The notes beneath the pieces are model-generated. The model did not search any database. It saw only the letters and a program-made list of their open reading frames with translations, and had not been told where the DNA came from. DNA of 64,000 nt from Turbatrix aceti (lineage: Eukaryota > Nematoda > Chromadorea > Rhabditida > Panagrolaimidae): NCBI GenBank assembly GCA_963969345.1, contig OZ017768.1, positions 5,294,718 to 5,358,717 of the forward strand, in the 5' to 3' direction. Made by a program: the position numbers and the translations under genes. Positions 1-11,073 of the stretch are shown here, piece after piece (positions within the stretch are counted from its first letter, which is position 1; each line of letters starts with the position of its first letter).

Positions 1-97
1 AAATGCATAAAAGTAAAGAATAAAAAATATGGTGCCTTCAAAAAATTTATAGTAGCCAGATTTTGATTGAACGCCGAAAGCAAAAGAAAAAACTTAC

Positions 98-459
98 TCG
101 CCAGGTCGGGCATGTGGACCACCAATGGCATAAAGGCAGGGATGTGAGTGGGACATGGGCGGCTGAACGTGTGGCACAAATTCGCTGCAAGACACCGGAT
201 GAATCGTAATCAACTATCGTGGCGAGAGTCGGTCAACTCACCGAAACTGCTGGCTGGCAGCGATGCGTTTGTGCTTCTGTTGCTGAAGGAGGTGGCTCTG
301 GTAGTTGTCGAGCATGTTGCGCACCTCCTGCTCGTTGTCTTCCTCCTCGTCGGTGGCATTTCCGCTTCCGGCAAGGTCATTCTGGGCCTGGGCTTCTTTG
401 AAGAGGGTCGAGAGAATCTGGCCCTGGGGCCGTGAGGGGGGAGCGCCATCCATCGTCAA
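98..459 (-). CDS. Unrecognised protein, 5' two exons (partial)
   Basis: Two exons on the minus strand, 459-242 and 184-98, join in phase across a 57-nt intron with a GTGAGT donor and TTGCAG acceptor. A further GTAAGT donor at 97 leads out of the window, so the gene continues leftward. The start is the ATG at 459; the in-frame ATG two codons later is an alternative. About 101 residues are visible: a proline/glutamine N-terminus, an acidic run (DEEEDNEQE), a glutamine/lysine-rich segment likely to be helical, then a His/Pro-rich stretch. I recognise no domain and assign no function. Reality as a gene rests on matching phase, two consensus donors and good acceptors. Confidence 0.5.
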
Positions 460-1390
460 TCAGACTGCCCTGATCAGTGACGCATCGTCGCGCAACAATC
501 GATACAACCGACACCTCCAGGTGGGTAGGTGGGTTGGGTGTGGTGGGGTGGAGTGGGCAATCGATCGGTAGTGGTAGTAGGGGATTTGTCGAAAGACAAG
601 CAGCGAGCAACAACGACGACGACGAGAGAAAAGAGAGACTCCCGTCTACTACTACTTCTTCTTCGTCTTCTTCTTGTATCCTTTGTGGTCGGTCGTCCGA
701 CTGACAATCAACACACAAAAACAAAGCAAACGCCCGCCGCGCCGCGCCCTTCGAAGAGTGGTGGGGGGGAACAGAGAGAAAGCGGACGCGGACGCGATCG
801 ACAACGACGAGTCGTACGTCTTGAAAGATGGCGAGGCGATGACAGCCACAGCACACGCCGCCGTCTCTCCAGGTGTTGTGGTGTCGTGCTTGGTTGTGCG
901 CACGCATCTGGAATGTATTATATGTACGGGTACGAGCTAGTTCTTCTTCGCCGGCAGCACCGGGGTCCGCACACGCGCAGAACAGACGACGAGTGCTTAC
1001 GAGCAGCCTGCGCCATTCGGGTGGGTTTGTTCGATCCAAATCACCTGTTGCGACCTCCTCAGGCTGGCTGCAGGGTGAAAAACAACGGATGTCTCGGCGA
1101 CGCGACGACGACCGCGTGCTTTTTTTTGCCCTCCCCAGTCAGCCCCCGCCGCTAATCTCTGAGCATTCATTTCGGGTACCGTCTTCGGCTCTTTGGAATT
1201 CGCACTTTTTGGTCTTCGACGACGACAATTTTCTGCAACTTTTCTTTTTTTCTTTTTTCTGCACGACGATTGTTTTCGATTGTTTGTTCTTTCTCGAGAC
1301 GCGCTAATTTGCTGCAAACCCTGTTTGTAGGGCTGCAAACAAAGGGGAGGCGTTTTTTGAGTACCCGGAACATGCTCGCCCCCTCATTTC
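460..1390. other. Intergenic, upstream of the partial gene
   Basis: No coding gene is supported. The stretch has CA/GA-rich microsatellite-like tracts (roughly 600-720) and a pyrimidine-rich run near 1230-1260. Several overlapping ORFs on both strands are low in complexity and have no coherent splice structure. It probably contains the 5'UTR and promoter of the minus-strand gene starting at 459. Confidence 0.4.
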
Positions 1391-1427
1391 AGAATCACCT
1401 GATTTTTGATAGAGAATTTGAAAAAAA

Positions 1428-1765
1428 ATTAATATAGGGTTATCGCCTTAAAAATGCCGAAAATTGCATTTAAAAAAGTCACAAGAGCAAGATTTATTTC
1501 GACATTTTTCAATGTGATTACCCAATTTTTCTATATTTTTCTCGGATTCATTATCAAAAGTTACGTCGATCAAAACGCACCAACCATGACTTTGGAAATG
1601 CCGTAGTTTTTTCGTACCAAAAATCGTTCAAAATGGCAAAAAGAGCTATTTCAGGCGAAGTTCATGTCTCAAACGGAAAATTTTACGGTAAAAACTTTTT
1701 TATTGTAGAATCTATTACTTTTTGGCAAAATTTCCCTTTGAGACCCGTACTTATCAAATCTGTCA
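1428..1765 (+). repeat. Degenerate copy of a foldback repeat
   Basis: AT-rich segment with clear similarity to one arm of the inverted repeat in the 4-TM gene intron (62195-62803). Shared blocks in the same order are a GGATTC start near 1545, TTACGTCGATCAA near 1560, GTAGTTTTTT near 1604, a CAAAAATGGCAAAAA-like block near 1630, and TTTACGGTAAAAAC near 1682. The opposite arm is mostly lost; only its inner end (about 1428-1475) remains. Read as an old copy of a dispersed element lying 3' of the LITAF gene. Confidence 0.5.
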
Positions 1766-1823
1766 GCATTGATCAACTTTCGGCATTCCAGAATCTGTTT
1801 TTGCATTTATAGGCGCTCAAAAA

Positions 1824-2378
1824 TCACATAACCGAACATCCACTATTGTGGCAGCCACCGTAACGATTGTATCCTCCATAACCGCAGCCACCGTATCTTC
1901 CATAGCCACCGTATCCACCATAGCCACCGTATCCACATTGTCCACCGAATCCGCCGTATGGATACGGCGAGCCGTATCCCATTCCCATGATAGGCATTGG
2001 TGAGCATGCGATGGGTGTTACAGACATGTTCGTGATGGGCATCGAGGAGATGCTGGTACAACTTGCAGATCCGAATATCATCGCTGGGGAACATCCCAAA
2101 CGGCATCTGCACAGAGGACAACGGTGCATCGGGACCTTACAGCAATCCAGGACGAAGGGCAGCCAGCAGAGAGGGAAACTGCAAGAGAGGGAGGGGTCAA
2201 GGGGGGCTTTTTGGGCCAAATGGGACACGTACAAGAAAATCAGAAGCACAATAAAGTAAAACCAGGTTATGGCACCGATTTCGTAGTCGACGAAAGTCTG
2301 AACTTGTCTGCCGCATGCCGGACAGCAGGTATTGATAGAGTAATACGCATAATCGTAGTAGTAAAGCTCGTAGCACAT
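1824..2378 (-). CDS. LITAF-domain membrane protein with Gly/Tyr-rich tail
   Basis: Single-exon reading frame of 184 residues starting at the ATG at 2378. A possible upstream acceptor (TTTCTTCAG, about 2430) could mark the trans-splice or exon start. It shows the split zinc-ribbon of LITAF/SIMPLE proteins: CPAC at residues 19-22, then a long hydrophobic stretch (roughly 35-55 and 65-80), then HRCPLC at 85-90 followed by LG. In this family the hydrophobic part dips into the cytosolic face of endosomal or lysosomal membranes. The C-terminal 60 residues are GGYGGY-type repeats with scattered cysteines, in place of the proline-rich N-terminus of vertebrate LITAF. It is divergent from PRPF6 with 368 bp between start codons. 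Family call is good; the cargo or partner is unknown. Confidence 0.75.
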   Translation of the reverse strand: MCYELYYYDYAYYSINTCCPACGRQVQTFVDYEIGAITWFYFIVLLIFLYVSHLAQKAPLDPSLSCSFPLCWLPFVLDCCKVPMHRCPLCRCRLGCSPAMIFGSASCTSISSMPITNMSVTPIACSPMPIMGMGYGSPYPYGGFGGQCGYGGYGGYGGYGRYGGCGYGGYNRYGGCHNSGCSVM

Positions 2379-2746
2379 TCTGGCAGGTGTGCCGTGCCGT
2401 GCCGACTGATCTTTGAAATTCCGGGCTGAAGAAAGAAAAAACGGTAAGGTAATACGCAAATTGCCGTCCGCACTTGCTTGGCACGTTCATCATTTTGTTA
2501 TTTTTTGTATAAAATCCTGTTCTGAGCATAAAACAAACGCCAAAAGGTACACCTGAACTCATCCCAAATGTTTGCATCCCATAACGACAAGATTGCACAA
2601 CTCGGTACTCCCGACACGAATATCAGACATCACGGAGAAAAGCATTGAATTTTTCGCCTCTCGTCTTCAGCTTTTTTTGCAATTGCGCCATTTCTTCTGA
2701 TTTCCGAATTTCGCCATTGTAACCGTATCATCAGGCTTCTGTCATC
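2379..2746. promoter_or_regulatory. Shared divergent promoter region, LITAF gene / PRPF6
   Basis: The 368 bp between the two start codons must hold both 5' ends. Pyrimidine-rich acceptor-like sites lie near both start codons. No TATA box or named motif is evident. Confidence 0.4.
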
Positions 2747-5700
2747 ATGACGACGACGATTCCCGGCTCGCTGGTCAACAAGACCAAGAAGCAGTTCTTG
2801 GGCATGTCGGCGCCGGCGGGCTACGTCGCCGGCGTTGGTCGCGGTGCTACGGGCTTCACGACGCGTTCCGACATTGGACCGGCCCGTGACAGCGACATGC
2901 CGTCCATGGCGGAGGCAATGGCCACCGCCGCCAAGCGAGGCCGCTTCGACGACGACGACGACAACGGTCCCGAGACCGAAGACTACAATGATTCAAATTA
3001 CGACGAATTTGAGGGCTACGGTGAGAAGTTGTTTTCCAAGGATCCTTATGACAAGGAAGACGAGGAGGCGGATGAGGTGTATCACGCTGTTGATATGCGA
3101 ATGGATGAACGTCGACGCGATCAGCGGGAGGAAAAGTACAAAGCTGCAGTCGAGAAACTCCGCAAGGAGCAGCCAAAGATCCAGCAAATGTTTAGCGACA
3201 TCAAACGACAGCTCGCAGAGGTCAGCGAAGACGAGTGGGCGTCGATCCCGGAGGTTGGGGATGCCAGGAATAAGGCAAAGCGCAATCCGAGGGCTGAAAA
3301 GTTAGTTTTTAGGGAAGGAGTAAAATGGTTTTATGTTGGATGGTTTTTCAGATTCACCCCGGTTCCCGACTCAATCCTATCCATGAACATGGGCTCGTCA
3401 TCGATGAATACGATCATGGACTCCCGCGTCCAAACCGGGGGTCTTATGACTCCGCTTTCTGGTTTTCAGTCGTCGATGGCGACGGCTTTCGGCAGTCTGG
3501 GCGGATTTACGACTCCCGGTACTGCGACTTCGTCTACGCCGGGTACTTCTACCGATTTGGACCTCCAAAATGTTGGTCGTGCGCGAAATAGGCTCATGGA
3601 TATTCGACTCAATCAGGTTTGTTTTTATTTTTGATCGGGGTTAAAATTAAAAAATTTACGGTCAAGTGATGACAAAAAAAACGGTCTGACGCAAATGTTC
3701 CAAAAAATGATTACGTGAGACAAGGGTTTTCTTATTGTGATCTCCTGAAATTTGGCAGAGGGAAATCGAACGATTTTGCGGTTTTATATGCGTTGGAGGA
3801 CAAAAATTCACCTTTGACGATTACTGCCAGATCGGATAATGCGGAGTTGAAAAAATCCTCTGGCTACAGGTAAAATGCGGATGACGACCAAGTTTTCAAT
3901 CTGATGACATCGTAAACATTTTTTCAAGCTAAAAGTGCAAAAATTGTCAAATACACAAAAAATGCGCTTTTTTAGGCCTCAGATTCGGTTTCCGGTCAAA
4001 CAGTCGTCGATCCCAAGGGTTACCTCACCGACCTACAATCCATGATCCCGCAATACGGAGGTGACGTGAACGACGTCAAAAAGGCGCGACAACTCCTCAA
4101 ATCCGTTCGGGATTCGAATCCGAAGCATCCTCCAGCCTGGATTGCTTCTGCGGCGCTCGAAGCTACGGTGGGCAAGCTGCAGGTCGCCAGGAACCTGGTT
4201 CTCGAAGGCTGTCACCTGAACAAGGGCAGCGAAGAGCTCTGGCTCGATGCTATCCGTCTTCATCCTCCAGATGAGGGCAAACGCATTGGTGAGTTCATTT
4301 TTGGGTCGTATTTAGGGTTAAAATTGGGCTGGGCCTAAAATTTTTCAAAAATAATCAAAATACCAATAAAATCACATTTTTACACATTTTGTGTTTTATT
4401 TTGCTGATTTGTCGGGTTTTTCATTGTTTCAAACTCAATTGAAGCTTTTTTTGCAACAATTTAACAAATACACGGATTTTACGGTACTTTTTAGTCACCA
4501 GTTAGCGTTGCAATATTTTTTTGGGCTTTCGCTTTGGGCCAAAAAGTTTTCGGCTTTGGGCGCCAAATTTTTGCTTTTGGTCGTGTTTTGCTTCAAACAC
4601 CTCTTTTCAGTCGCCACAGCCCTGACCTACCGCCGAGACTCGGTCCCTCTCTGGATGAAGGCTGCAGACCTCGAAATGGACAGGAAAGCCAAGCGAAAGG
4701 TGCTCCGCAAGGCCCTCGAGAACATCCCCCACTCCGTGAAACTCTGGAAGGCTGCCGTCGACTTGGAAGATCAAGAAGACGCTCGGCATCTGCTGACGCG
4801 TGCCGTCGAGTGCTGTCCTACGTCCACGGACCTGTGGCTCGCGCTCGCGAAGCTCGAGACGTACGACAACGCTCGGAAAGTACTCAACAAGGCCCGCGAG
4901 AACATTCCTACCGATCGACAGATCTGGATCAGCGCCGCGCGACTCGAGGAAACCCGCGGCGAGGCTACCAAGGTGGGAGTCATGGTGCAGCGCTCGATTA
5001 CGTCGCTGCAGGCCAACAAGGTTGAAATCAATCGCAAGCAGTGGATGGAAGACGCCATCGACGCGGAAAAGGCTGGTTGCAAGCTTACCGCGCAGGCTAT
5101 TATGTGAGTTGGGGGTTTTGGGGTGAGGAACAGGGTTCGGGCGAACGTTCGCGAACAAATTTGATTTTTACTGTTTGTTTTCGTTCGTAAACAAATTTTT
5201 CTTAAATTTATCTATTCGTGTTCGTTCGCGAACAAAATTAAATTTTCCGAACAGAAAAAAAACGAACAAAAATTGGGTTAAATTTTGGGTAACGGTGTCA
5301 AAATTGATGTTATTTGACAAAAATGGGGAATAACACCAAATTTAGCGTCGAAAAAATGTAAAAAAAAACATTTTTTCGAGGCTAAATTCAAAACGAAAAA
5401 ACGTGAAATACCCAATTTTTTGTTTTTTATTTATATAGGATAACAATTTTTTGCACAATTCATAAAAAAATTGTTTGTTGTTTGTTCGCGAACAAAAAAA
5501 CGGCATTTTTGGTGTAGAAACACTCAAATTGACATTCCTACTTTTCAGCAAGGAAGTCATGGCCACAGGCGTCGAAGACGAAGACAAGAAGCACACGTGG
5601 CTCGAAGACGCCTCGTGGTACACCCAGGAAGGCGCCATCGAGTGCGCAAGAGCCGTCTACGCGTACGCGATCGCAGATTTCAAGTACAAGAAGAAGTCCA

Positions 5701-7305
5701 TCTGGAGAGCGGCCATCGAATTCGAAAAAATACACGGCACGGTCGCGTCCTACGAAGAACTGCTCAAATCCGCGACCGAGCATTGTCCGACCGCGCAGGA
5801 CCTCTGGCTCATGTACGCCAAGTCACGCTGGGTCAACGGCGACGTCGACGCCGCCCGACAGATCCTGGCGAACGCGTTCAACTTCAACCCAGACTCTGAG
5901 AACATCTGGCTGGCTGCCATCAAACTGGAATCCGAAAACGGCCAGCACGATCGTGCTAGACAGCTTTTGGAGCGTGCGAGGACGAAGGCGCCTTCTGCGA
6001 GGGTTTGGATGAAGTCGGCGCGTCTCGAGTGGTGCCTCAACGATCTCGGAGCGGCAAAGAAGCTCATTCGGGAAGGAATCGACAGGTACAAGGATTTTGC
6101 CAAGTTCTACATGATGCTGGGGCAGATTTACGTCCAGGAGAAGAATCCTGTCGAAGCGCAGAGAGCTTTTTTGGAGGGGGTAAGTGATTTTTGGTGTTTA
6201 AAAATGAACTTCTCATTCTGATTCTGATGCAACGAGTTATTACGAAAACTAGGCATTACTCGGGTCAAAAAAAAAGCATTTCACTCGGTTTTTGATAGAA
6301 AATCCGTAGAAAGTAAAAAAAATTAGATTTCCCAATTCAAAAAAATGCCGAAATCAAATTTTCTTTTTTTTTGACAAATTTAATGTTTTTAAAAAATTAT
6401 TTTTACATTTTTTTTGTCGAAAATGATCCTACTTCAAAAAATGCCGAAATCAATTTTTTTTACAAATTTGATGTTTTTCAAAATCAAATTTTGATATTTT
6501 TTGTCGTAGCCATCTTTTTTTAATCTACCGATATTTTATCAATAAATAATCCCAGTGAGATCATTTTTCCATGAAAAATGCCACAGTTTGAAAAATGGTA
6601 AAAATGCAGGACAAACTTTGAAAAAATGCCAAAAATTTAAAATTTTCAAAGTTCCAGAATTTTTTTAAATAAATTCCTATTTAGATCCGAAGATGCCCGA
6701 ACAGTATCGAAATGTGGCTACAACTCATCCGCTTCGAAGAATCCCAAGGCAACGCGGTGAAGGCTCGCTCCGACCTCGACATGGCTCGCGTCAAGAACCC
6801 CAAAAACGAACACCTCTGGCTCGAAGCCTTCCGCATCGAACTCCGCGGAGGCCAAAAACAACTCGCTCAAAGTGTGCTCGCCCGTGGCCTCCAGGAGTGC
6901 GAAAAATCCGGACGCCTCTGGGCCGAGGCCATCTTCATGGAGCAGCGCCACGCCCGGGGCACGAAATCCGCCGATGCACTCAAGAAATGCGACGACAATC
7001 CCTACGTCCTCCTCGCTGCTGCCAAGATGCTCTGGGCCGAGCGGAAGTACAAGAAGGCCAGGGTGTGGTTCCAGCGCACCGTCAAGCTCGACAAGGACTT
7101 TGGAGACGCCTGGGCCTATTGGTACAAGTTTGAGCTGCTCCACGGCTCCGAGGAGGAGCGAGAGGCCGTTCGGCAGCACTGCATCGCCAACGAGCCTTGC
7201 CACGGCGAGGTTTGGCAGATGGAGGCGAAGAGCGTCGCCAACTGGAAGAAGAAGACCGCTGAGATTCTCGAAATCGTCGCGGCTCAGCTGGAGATACCCA
7301 AGTGA
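2747..7305 (+). CDS. PRPF6: Pre-mRNA-processing factor 6 (U5 snRNP, tri-snRNP bridge)
   Basis: Six exons: 2747-3300, 3352-3616, 3976-4288, 4611-5103, 5549-6179 and 6685-7305. They join in phase to 958 residues, close to the human length. PRPF6 bridges U5 and U4/U6 in the spliceosomal tri-snRNP in the nucleus. The N-terminal PRP1 domain is well conserved: [16 protein letters not shown] near residue 25, an acidic DDDDD run near 70, [10 protein letters not shown] near 101, and [14 protein letters not shown] near 163. From about residue 260 to the end run HAT-type helical repeats (for example [20 protein letters not shown] and [20 protein letters not shown]). Intron 1 is 51 nt and free of in-frame stops. 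Intron 4 (5104-5548) carries a GTTCGCGAAC-type repeat. Introns 2 and 5 are AT-rich with repeated AAATGCCGAAA-like words. Confidence 0.96.
5131..5503 (+). repeat. Intronic TIR element, family R1, copy A
   Basis: Inside PRPF6 intron 4. The left end runs CAGGGTTCGGGCGAACG then GTTCGCGAACAAA. The right end is the inverse (TTTGTTCGCGAAC) followed by AAAAAAACGG. Internally it shares a block including GGTGTCAAAATTGATGTTATTTGACA with copies B and E. Removing it would leave about 72 nt of intron. Confidence 0.75.
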
Positions 7306-7935
7306 TGGAATTGTTCTTTTAAAGCTGTGTTCTTTTGTATAGTAATCGCATTAAAGCAAGGCGAGCGATTTGGATTTGTGGATTGATACGTTGGAATTAC
7401 GTTTTGTTACTTGAAATTGGATTCGAGGGTCGAGAATTTCGAAAATTGAGATTTTTGGATGAAAAAGTGTTTTTTTGGCATAAAATCTGGCGAGCGCCGA
7501 ATTTTCGAATTTTTTACGTCAAAATTTTTTTTTCTATTTGGTCGAATAAAAAACAGAAAAAAATTGACAAAAAAAAGTGTTTATTTTTTCACAAAAAGAA
7601 ACACTTTTTTTCATTTTTTTTGGTTTTGAATTTTAGAAAAACTTTTTACCAACTGAACAAAATTTTCACATTTTTACTGCGTTTTTTTATTTTGTTCTTA
7701 ACACATTTTTTTTGTTTTTGTAACAAAACAATTTTTTTTCGAACTTTGAAAAAAAAAATCCTCAAAACGAAGAGTAAATAATTTTTTTTTAAAGTTCCCA
7801 GAAAATTAGGAGAAATGTGTTTATTTCAAAAGAAGCCAACTTCGGTTTCAAAATTTAGGCCAGCCGGCGGCCTGATTTTTTTTTTTCGGTCTTGCGAGAT
7901 AAAAATGGTCTAAATTTGCTGTTTTTTTAGCCAAA
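7306..7935. other. PRPF6-MRPS18B intergenic
   Basis: AT-rich 630 bp with long T and A runs; no gene. Both neighbours run in the same direction, so an operon with trans-splicing is possible, but the spacing is larger than the ~100 bp usual in nematode operons and no distinctive signal is visible. Confidence 0.4.
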
Positions 7936-8786
7936 ATGCGCCTCTTAGCCTTGACAAGGTTGCCCAGGGCTTTTGTGACCCGCAGATGGCTCTCGGCTTC
8001 CATGGAAGCTGCCCAGGAGGAAGGCGAGATCAGAGGCCTCGCCTACAACGGCGTCGAGCGCAAGAAGGGTCTCTTCAAGCCTCATCACACCGTCGCCGAG
8101 CAAATCGACTACATGAAAAGCCAGGGTGAGTCCTTATTTGTGCCAAAGAGCCCTGATTGAATTGTTTGACTGTTTGCAGTCTACGAAAACACGTACAAGG
8201 GCTTGGCCGTGCACAAGTGGTACCGGCGCAACGTCAAAGGTCAGCTCGCGCTTCAGCCGCCGCCGAGGATGTTCTGCATCGACAAGGAGGGCAAATTCAA
8301 CGTCAATCACGCGTGCCCCGTCTGCCGGGATGAGTATTTGTTTTTTGACTATCGCGTAGGTTTTTTTTTAAATTTTGCGGGATGAACCATTCACCTGTCT
8401 GTTTTCAGAACCCGGATCTCATAAAACAGTTCCTCGAACCCGGCACCCATCTTCCGATGGAGATTCTGAAGACAGGGCTCTGTCGCGAGCAGTACACCCT
8501 CCTCCAGGCCGCCATCCTCAAAGCCAAGGAACACGGCACGCTGCCATTTACCATCCAATTCCGCTACTTTGACTACAAACACTATTATCCGGGATGGAAG
8601 AACTCCGAGTCAGTCGAAGACGACGAATCCGAGTTCGAGAGAATCGATCAGGTCTCGCGGACACCCAACTTCTACGAAATGCACCCCGATCCTCTCATCA
8701 ACTTCCCGACCCACAACCGCGATTTTGGAAACAACTGGGACGAGTGGTGGACTCGGCACGACAAATTTGCACGCAAGGCGAAATGA
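7936..8786 (+). CDS. MRPS18B: Mitochondrial ribosomal protein S18B (mS40)
   Basis: Three exons, 7936-8125, 8180-8355 and 8409-8786, in phase, give 247 residues. The first ~22 residues are basic and hydrophobic with no acidic residue, as in a mitochondrial presequence. The central part matches the bS18-like core: CPVC at residues 109-112, then FFDYRNPDLIKQFLEPG, GLCREQYTLLQAAILKAKEHGTL and a hydrophobic strand. A C-terminal extension of about 75 acidic and aromatic residues follows. The protein belongs to the small subunit of the mitoribosome, where three S18 paralogues occupy different sites; S18B is chosen because the fold and extension resemble that paralogue more than S18A or S18C. Confidence 0.85.
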
Positions 8787-9285
8787 GGTTGTTGGAATTT
8801 TTGTTGAGTAGTTTTTTAGTTGAAAGTTGGATATAAATGCACGTATCGTTTTCGTGAACATGGCTACAACTTTTTATAAAAAAAAAAAATTTTTTTTTTT
8901 ACTATAAAAAAAATTAGAATTTTTTTACGGCTATAAAAAATTAGAATTTTTTTACGGATGAGCATAAAAAATTGCGAAAAAAATGTAATTTTTTTTCAAA
9001 AAATAAAATTTAACTTTTTTTTTTATTTTTAAATTAAAAAAAAAATTGTTTAGTTTTTTTAATTAAATTTGTTTTAAACAAAATTTTTTTCAAGAATTTT
9101 GTCAATTTTTGCAAAAATAAAACAAAACAATTTTTTTTCATGATCGGCACTGATTTTTAGGCTGGTTTTATGCTTTTTTTTGTTAATTCCAATCCTAAAT
9201 ATAATATATTTATTTGGGAACAACGAAAAAAGGCTCTCTGGCATGAGAAAGGTCTGCCACCGCAGACGAGGTATAATGCGATCCA
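8787..9285. other. Convergent 3' spacer, extremely AT-rich
   Basis: Between MRPS18B and the ShKT gene, whose 3' ends face each other. 8875-9075 is almost pure A/T with long homopolymer runs. No gene seen. Confidence 0.45.
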
Positions 9286-9923
9286 TCACTGATGAGCTCG
9301 GCCTAGTTTGGCCAGGTAGAAAGGTTTGTTCTCCCGTCGACGCCATTCTAGGGGTCGTCGCGTAACATGACAAGCCTCAACAGCCTTTGCGAGCGTGTAC
9401 CTGACCCTCGAGGTGTCGCAGAAGCCACAGGACTTCCGACACGACCGGAAGGCGATTTCCGGATTTTTCCCGCTGCAGGACCACTGCCGATGCGACCACA
9501 CGCCGCTGGCATTCACGTATCGTTGGCAGTAGGGCGCGCTATAGCGATCGGAGCACTTGTCTGACATGAGAGCCGGCGCGACGAGATCGTAGGGGAGGGT
9601 TTCGTTATTTCTGTTGCACGATGAGCAGCATTGCATGAGTCTGAAAAAATGGGGTTCACCTGGAAATTTTGAAAAAAAAGGCAGAAAACTCACCTGAACT
9701 CGACGTTAGCATTGCACTTTTCGACAAATTTGTTTTTGTCGAGTTTGAAAAGTCGGGTACAGGTCTGGGAGCCGAGCATGTCCCTGCAACAAGGCGGGAG
9801 CGTGGTTGCGAGCGACTGCTTTGCGGTCGATTTTGACGTGGTCTGCCTGAGTCCCGAAGCCGCCGTACTGAGGAGTGCCACAGCAGCGAGGTGAAAGCAG
9901 AAAAGCTGCTGCTGCTGCTTCAT
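9286..9923 (-). CDS. Secreted ShKT-domain protein
   Basis: Two exons, 9923-9694 and 9640-9286, give 194 residues. The start follows from a clean signal peptide: after MKQQQQ come about 18 hydrophobic residues ending AASG. The mature part has a first cysteine cluster (PCCRDMLGSQTC ... VEKC ... CCSSCNR) and then a ShKT module. The module starts CSDRYSAPYC near residue 106 and ends SCRKSCGFC near residue 146, with the six-cysteine spacing of that family. ShKT modules are widespread in secreted nematode proteins of cuticle, gut and secretory glands; the name comes from an anemone peptide and does not imply toxicity here. A basic 45-residue tail follows, unusual for the family. It lies 360 bp downstream of the DB-module gene on the same strand. 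Confidence 0.75.
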
Positions 9924-10282
9924 GACCGTCTAGCCCTGAGCTGAATGGTCCCAAGTGGCAGTCAAGGGACGAAAACCTTGTATCTGTCTCCCAAACAGGA
10001 TTATCCGGGATCGGAGGTCAATGAAACAATGAGGGGCCCGAAGGGGCCTCTATGAACAAAACAATGCGCTGCGGGTCGATCAGTGCGCGGTCATCGGTCA
10101 GCGGTCAGTTCGCGGTCATCAATCATTCAATAGCCCCTATTTTAAGACACAGAGCCCCTCTCTTGTATGTATAATATCCGCGATAGTTCATTTTTTTCAA
10201 ATTTATTTTTTTTACAAACGACCAAAAAAATCAGGGATGACAGGGAGGCAAATCGAAGGATGAAGGGATCCCGAGACGAAAC

Positions 10283-11073
10283 TCACATCTCGGTGATGCC
10301 CGAGTGCGCGCAGTACATAATAACGTTCCAGTTGTACAGACACGTCACGTCTTCTTTCGTGATTTTGTCGATCGCGGTGCCGGAGGGGTCGCACATGCGC
10401 AGGCACCTGCTGCCTACCTGGAGTTGAGGGGAGTTGAGGTCGAGGTCCTGGCAGCACTTGGCATTGTTCCGGTTCTGGCTGGCGCAGTAGAGGATGGATG
10501 AGAGGTATTTCAGGCTGCATTTGTTATCTGTGATCATCCGGGTTATCTGAAATTAAGAATTATGTTTTTGGCCTGTGATTTGGGTTTTGCATTTTAAAAA
10601 ATAAAAAAAAACGTTTAAAAATTTAAATTGAATCAGATTTGTAAAAACCCAAAAAAACTCACCGAAGCCTTCGTTTTCTCCTGATCATACTCATACTCGC
10701 ACATAAAGTGGCATTCTGGCGGCACGTAGAGCTCGCAGCAGGAATGGAAGAGCTTGTTAGCCACATTTTTCGTCGTGCAAGGCTGATAGCCGGTTTCAGC
10801 GGTTCCGCACTTGGGCAGCTCCGCGGGCTTGGCAGGCGCCCTGCGCAGCTCCTTGGAGTGAAGCGCGGCTTCTACAAGTGGCTTACGCTCGGGGCAACGG
10901 CGGTTGACCTGCTTCGCGCACTGGGGCTGCGGACAACGCGCGCTCCACAGTCGGGAGCAACACTCGGCGATCGGGACCTTCGGGCATTCGGTGAACGGTG
11001 GCGGCGGCTGAGCGGCAAACGCGGCCAGGACCACGCAGGTGAAGAGAAAAACAGATGACCATCGAGAAGACAT
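10283..11073 (-). CDS. Secreted DB-module protein
   Basis: Exons 11073-10663 and 10546-10283 join at phase 0 to 224 residues. Residues 1-21 form a signal peptide (FLFTCVVLAAFAA core). The C-terminal half is the nematode DB module: CCELYVPPECHFMCEYEYD, then CSLKYLSSILYCASQNRNNAKCC, RCLRMCDPSG and CLYNWNVIMYCAHSGI. It is extracellular, and the biochemical role of the module is not known. The N-terminal half is a separate cysteine-rich part (CPKVPIAECCSRLWSARC). The stop codon lies inside a perfect GTGAGT donor-like hexamer, so an additional 3' exon cannot be excluded. An AATAAA lies about 80 nt downstream. Confidence 0.8.

Noticed and set aside
377..1155. Long overlapping ORFs on both strands (220 and 208 codons)
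   Set aside because: Composition is Arg/Ser/Leu-biased from GA/CT microsatellites. The minus-strand ORF overlaps the better supported exon at 242-459 in another frame.
5342..5638. ORF crossing the PRPF6 intron on the minus strand
   Set aside because: Shadow of the coding exon plus R1 repeat; not an element-encoded protein. R1 copies contain no transposase-like frame.
7335..7781. 148-codon ORF, Phe/Lys-rich
   Set aside because: Arises from T and A runs in the intergenic spacer; no domain or splice evidence.
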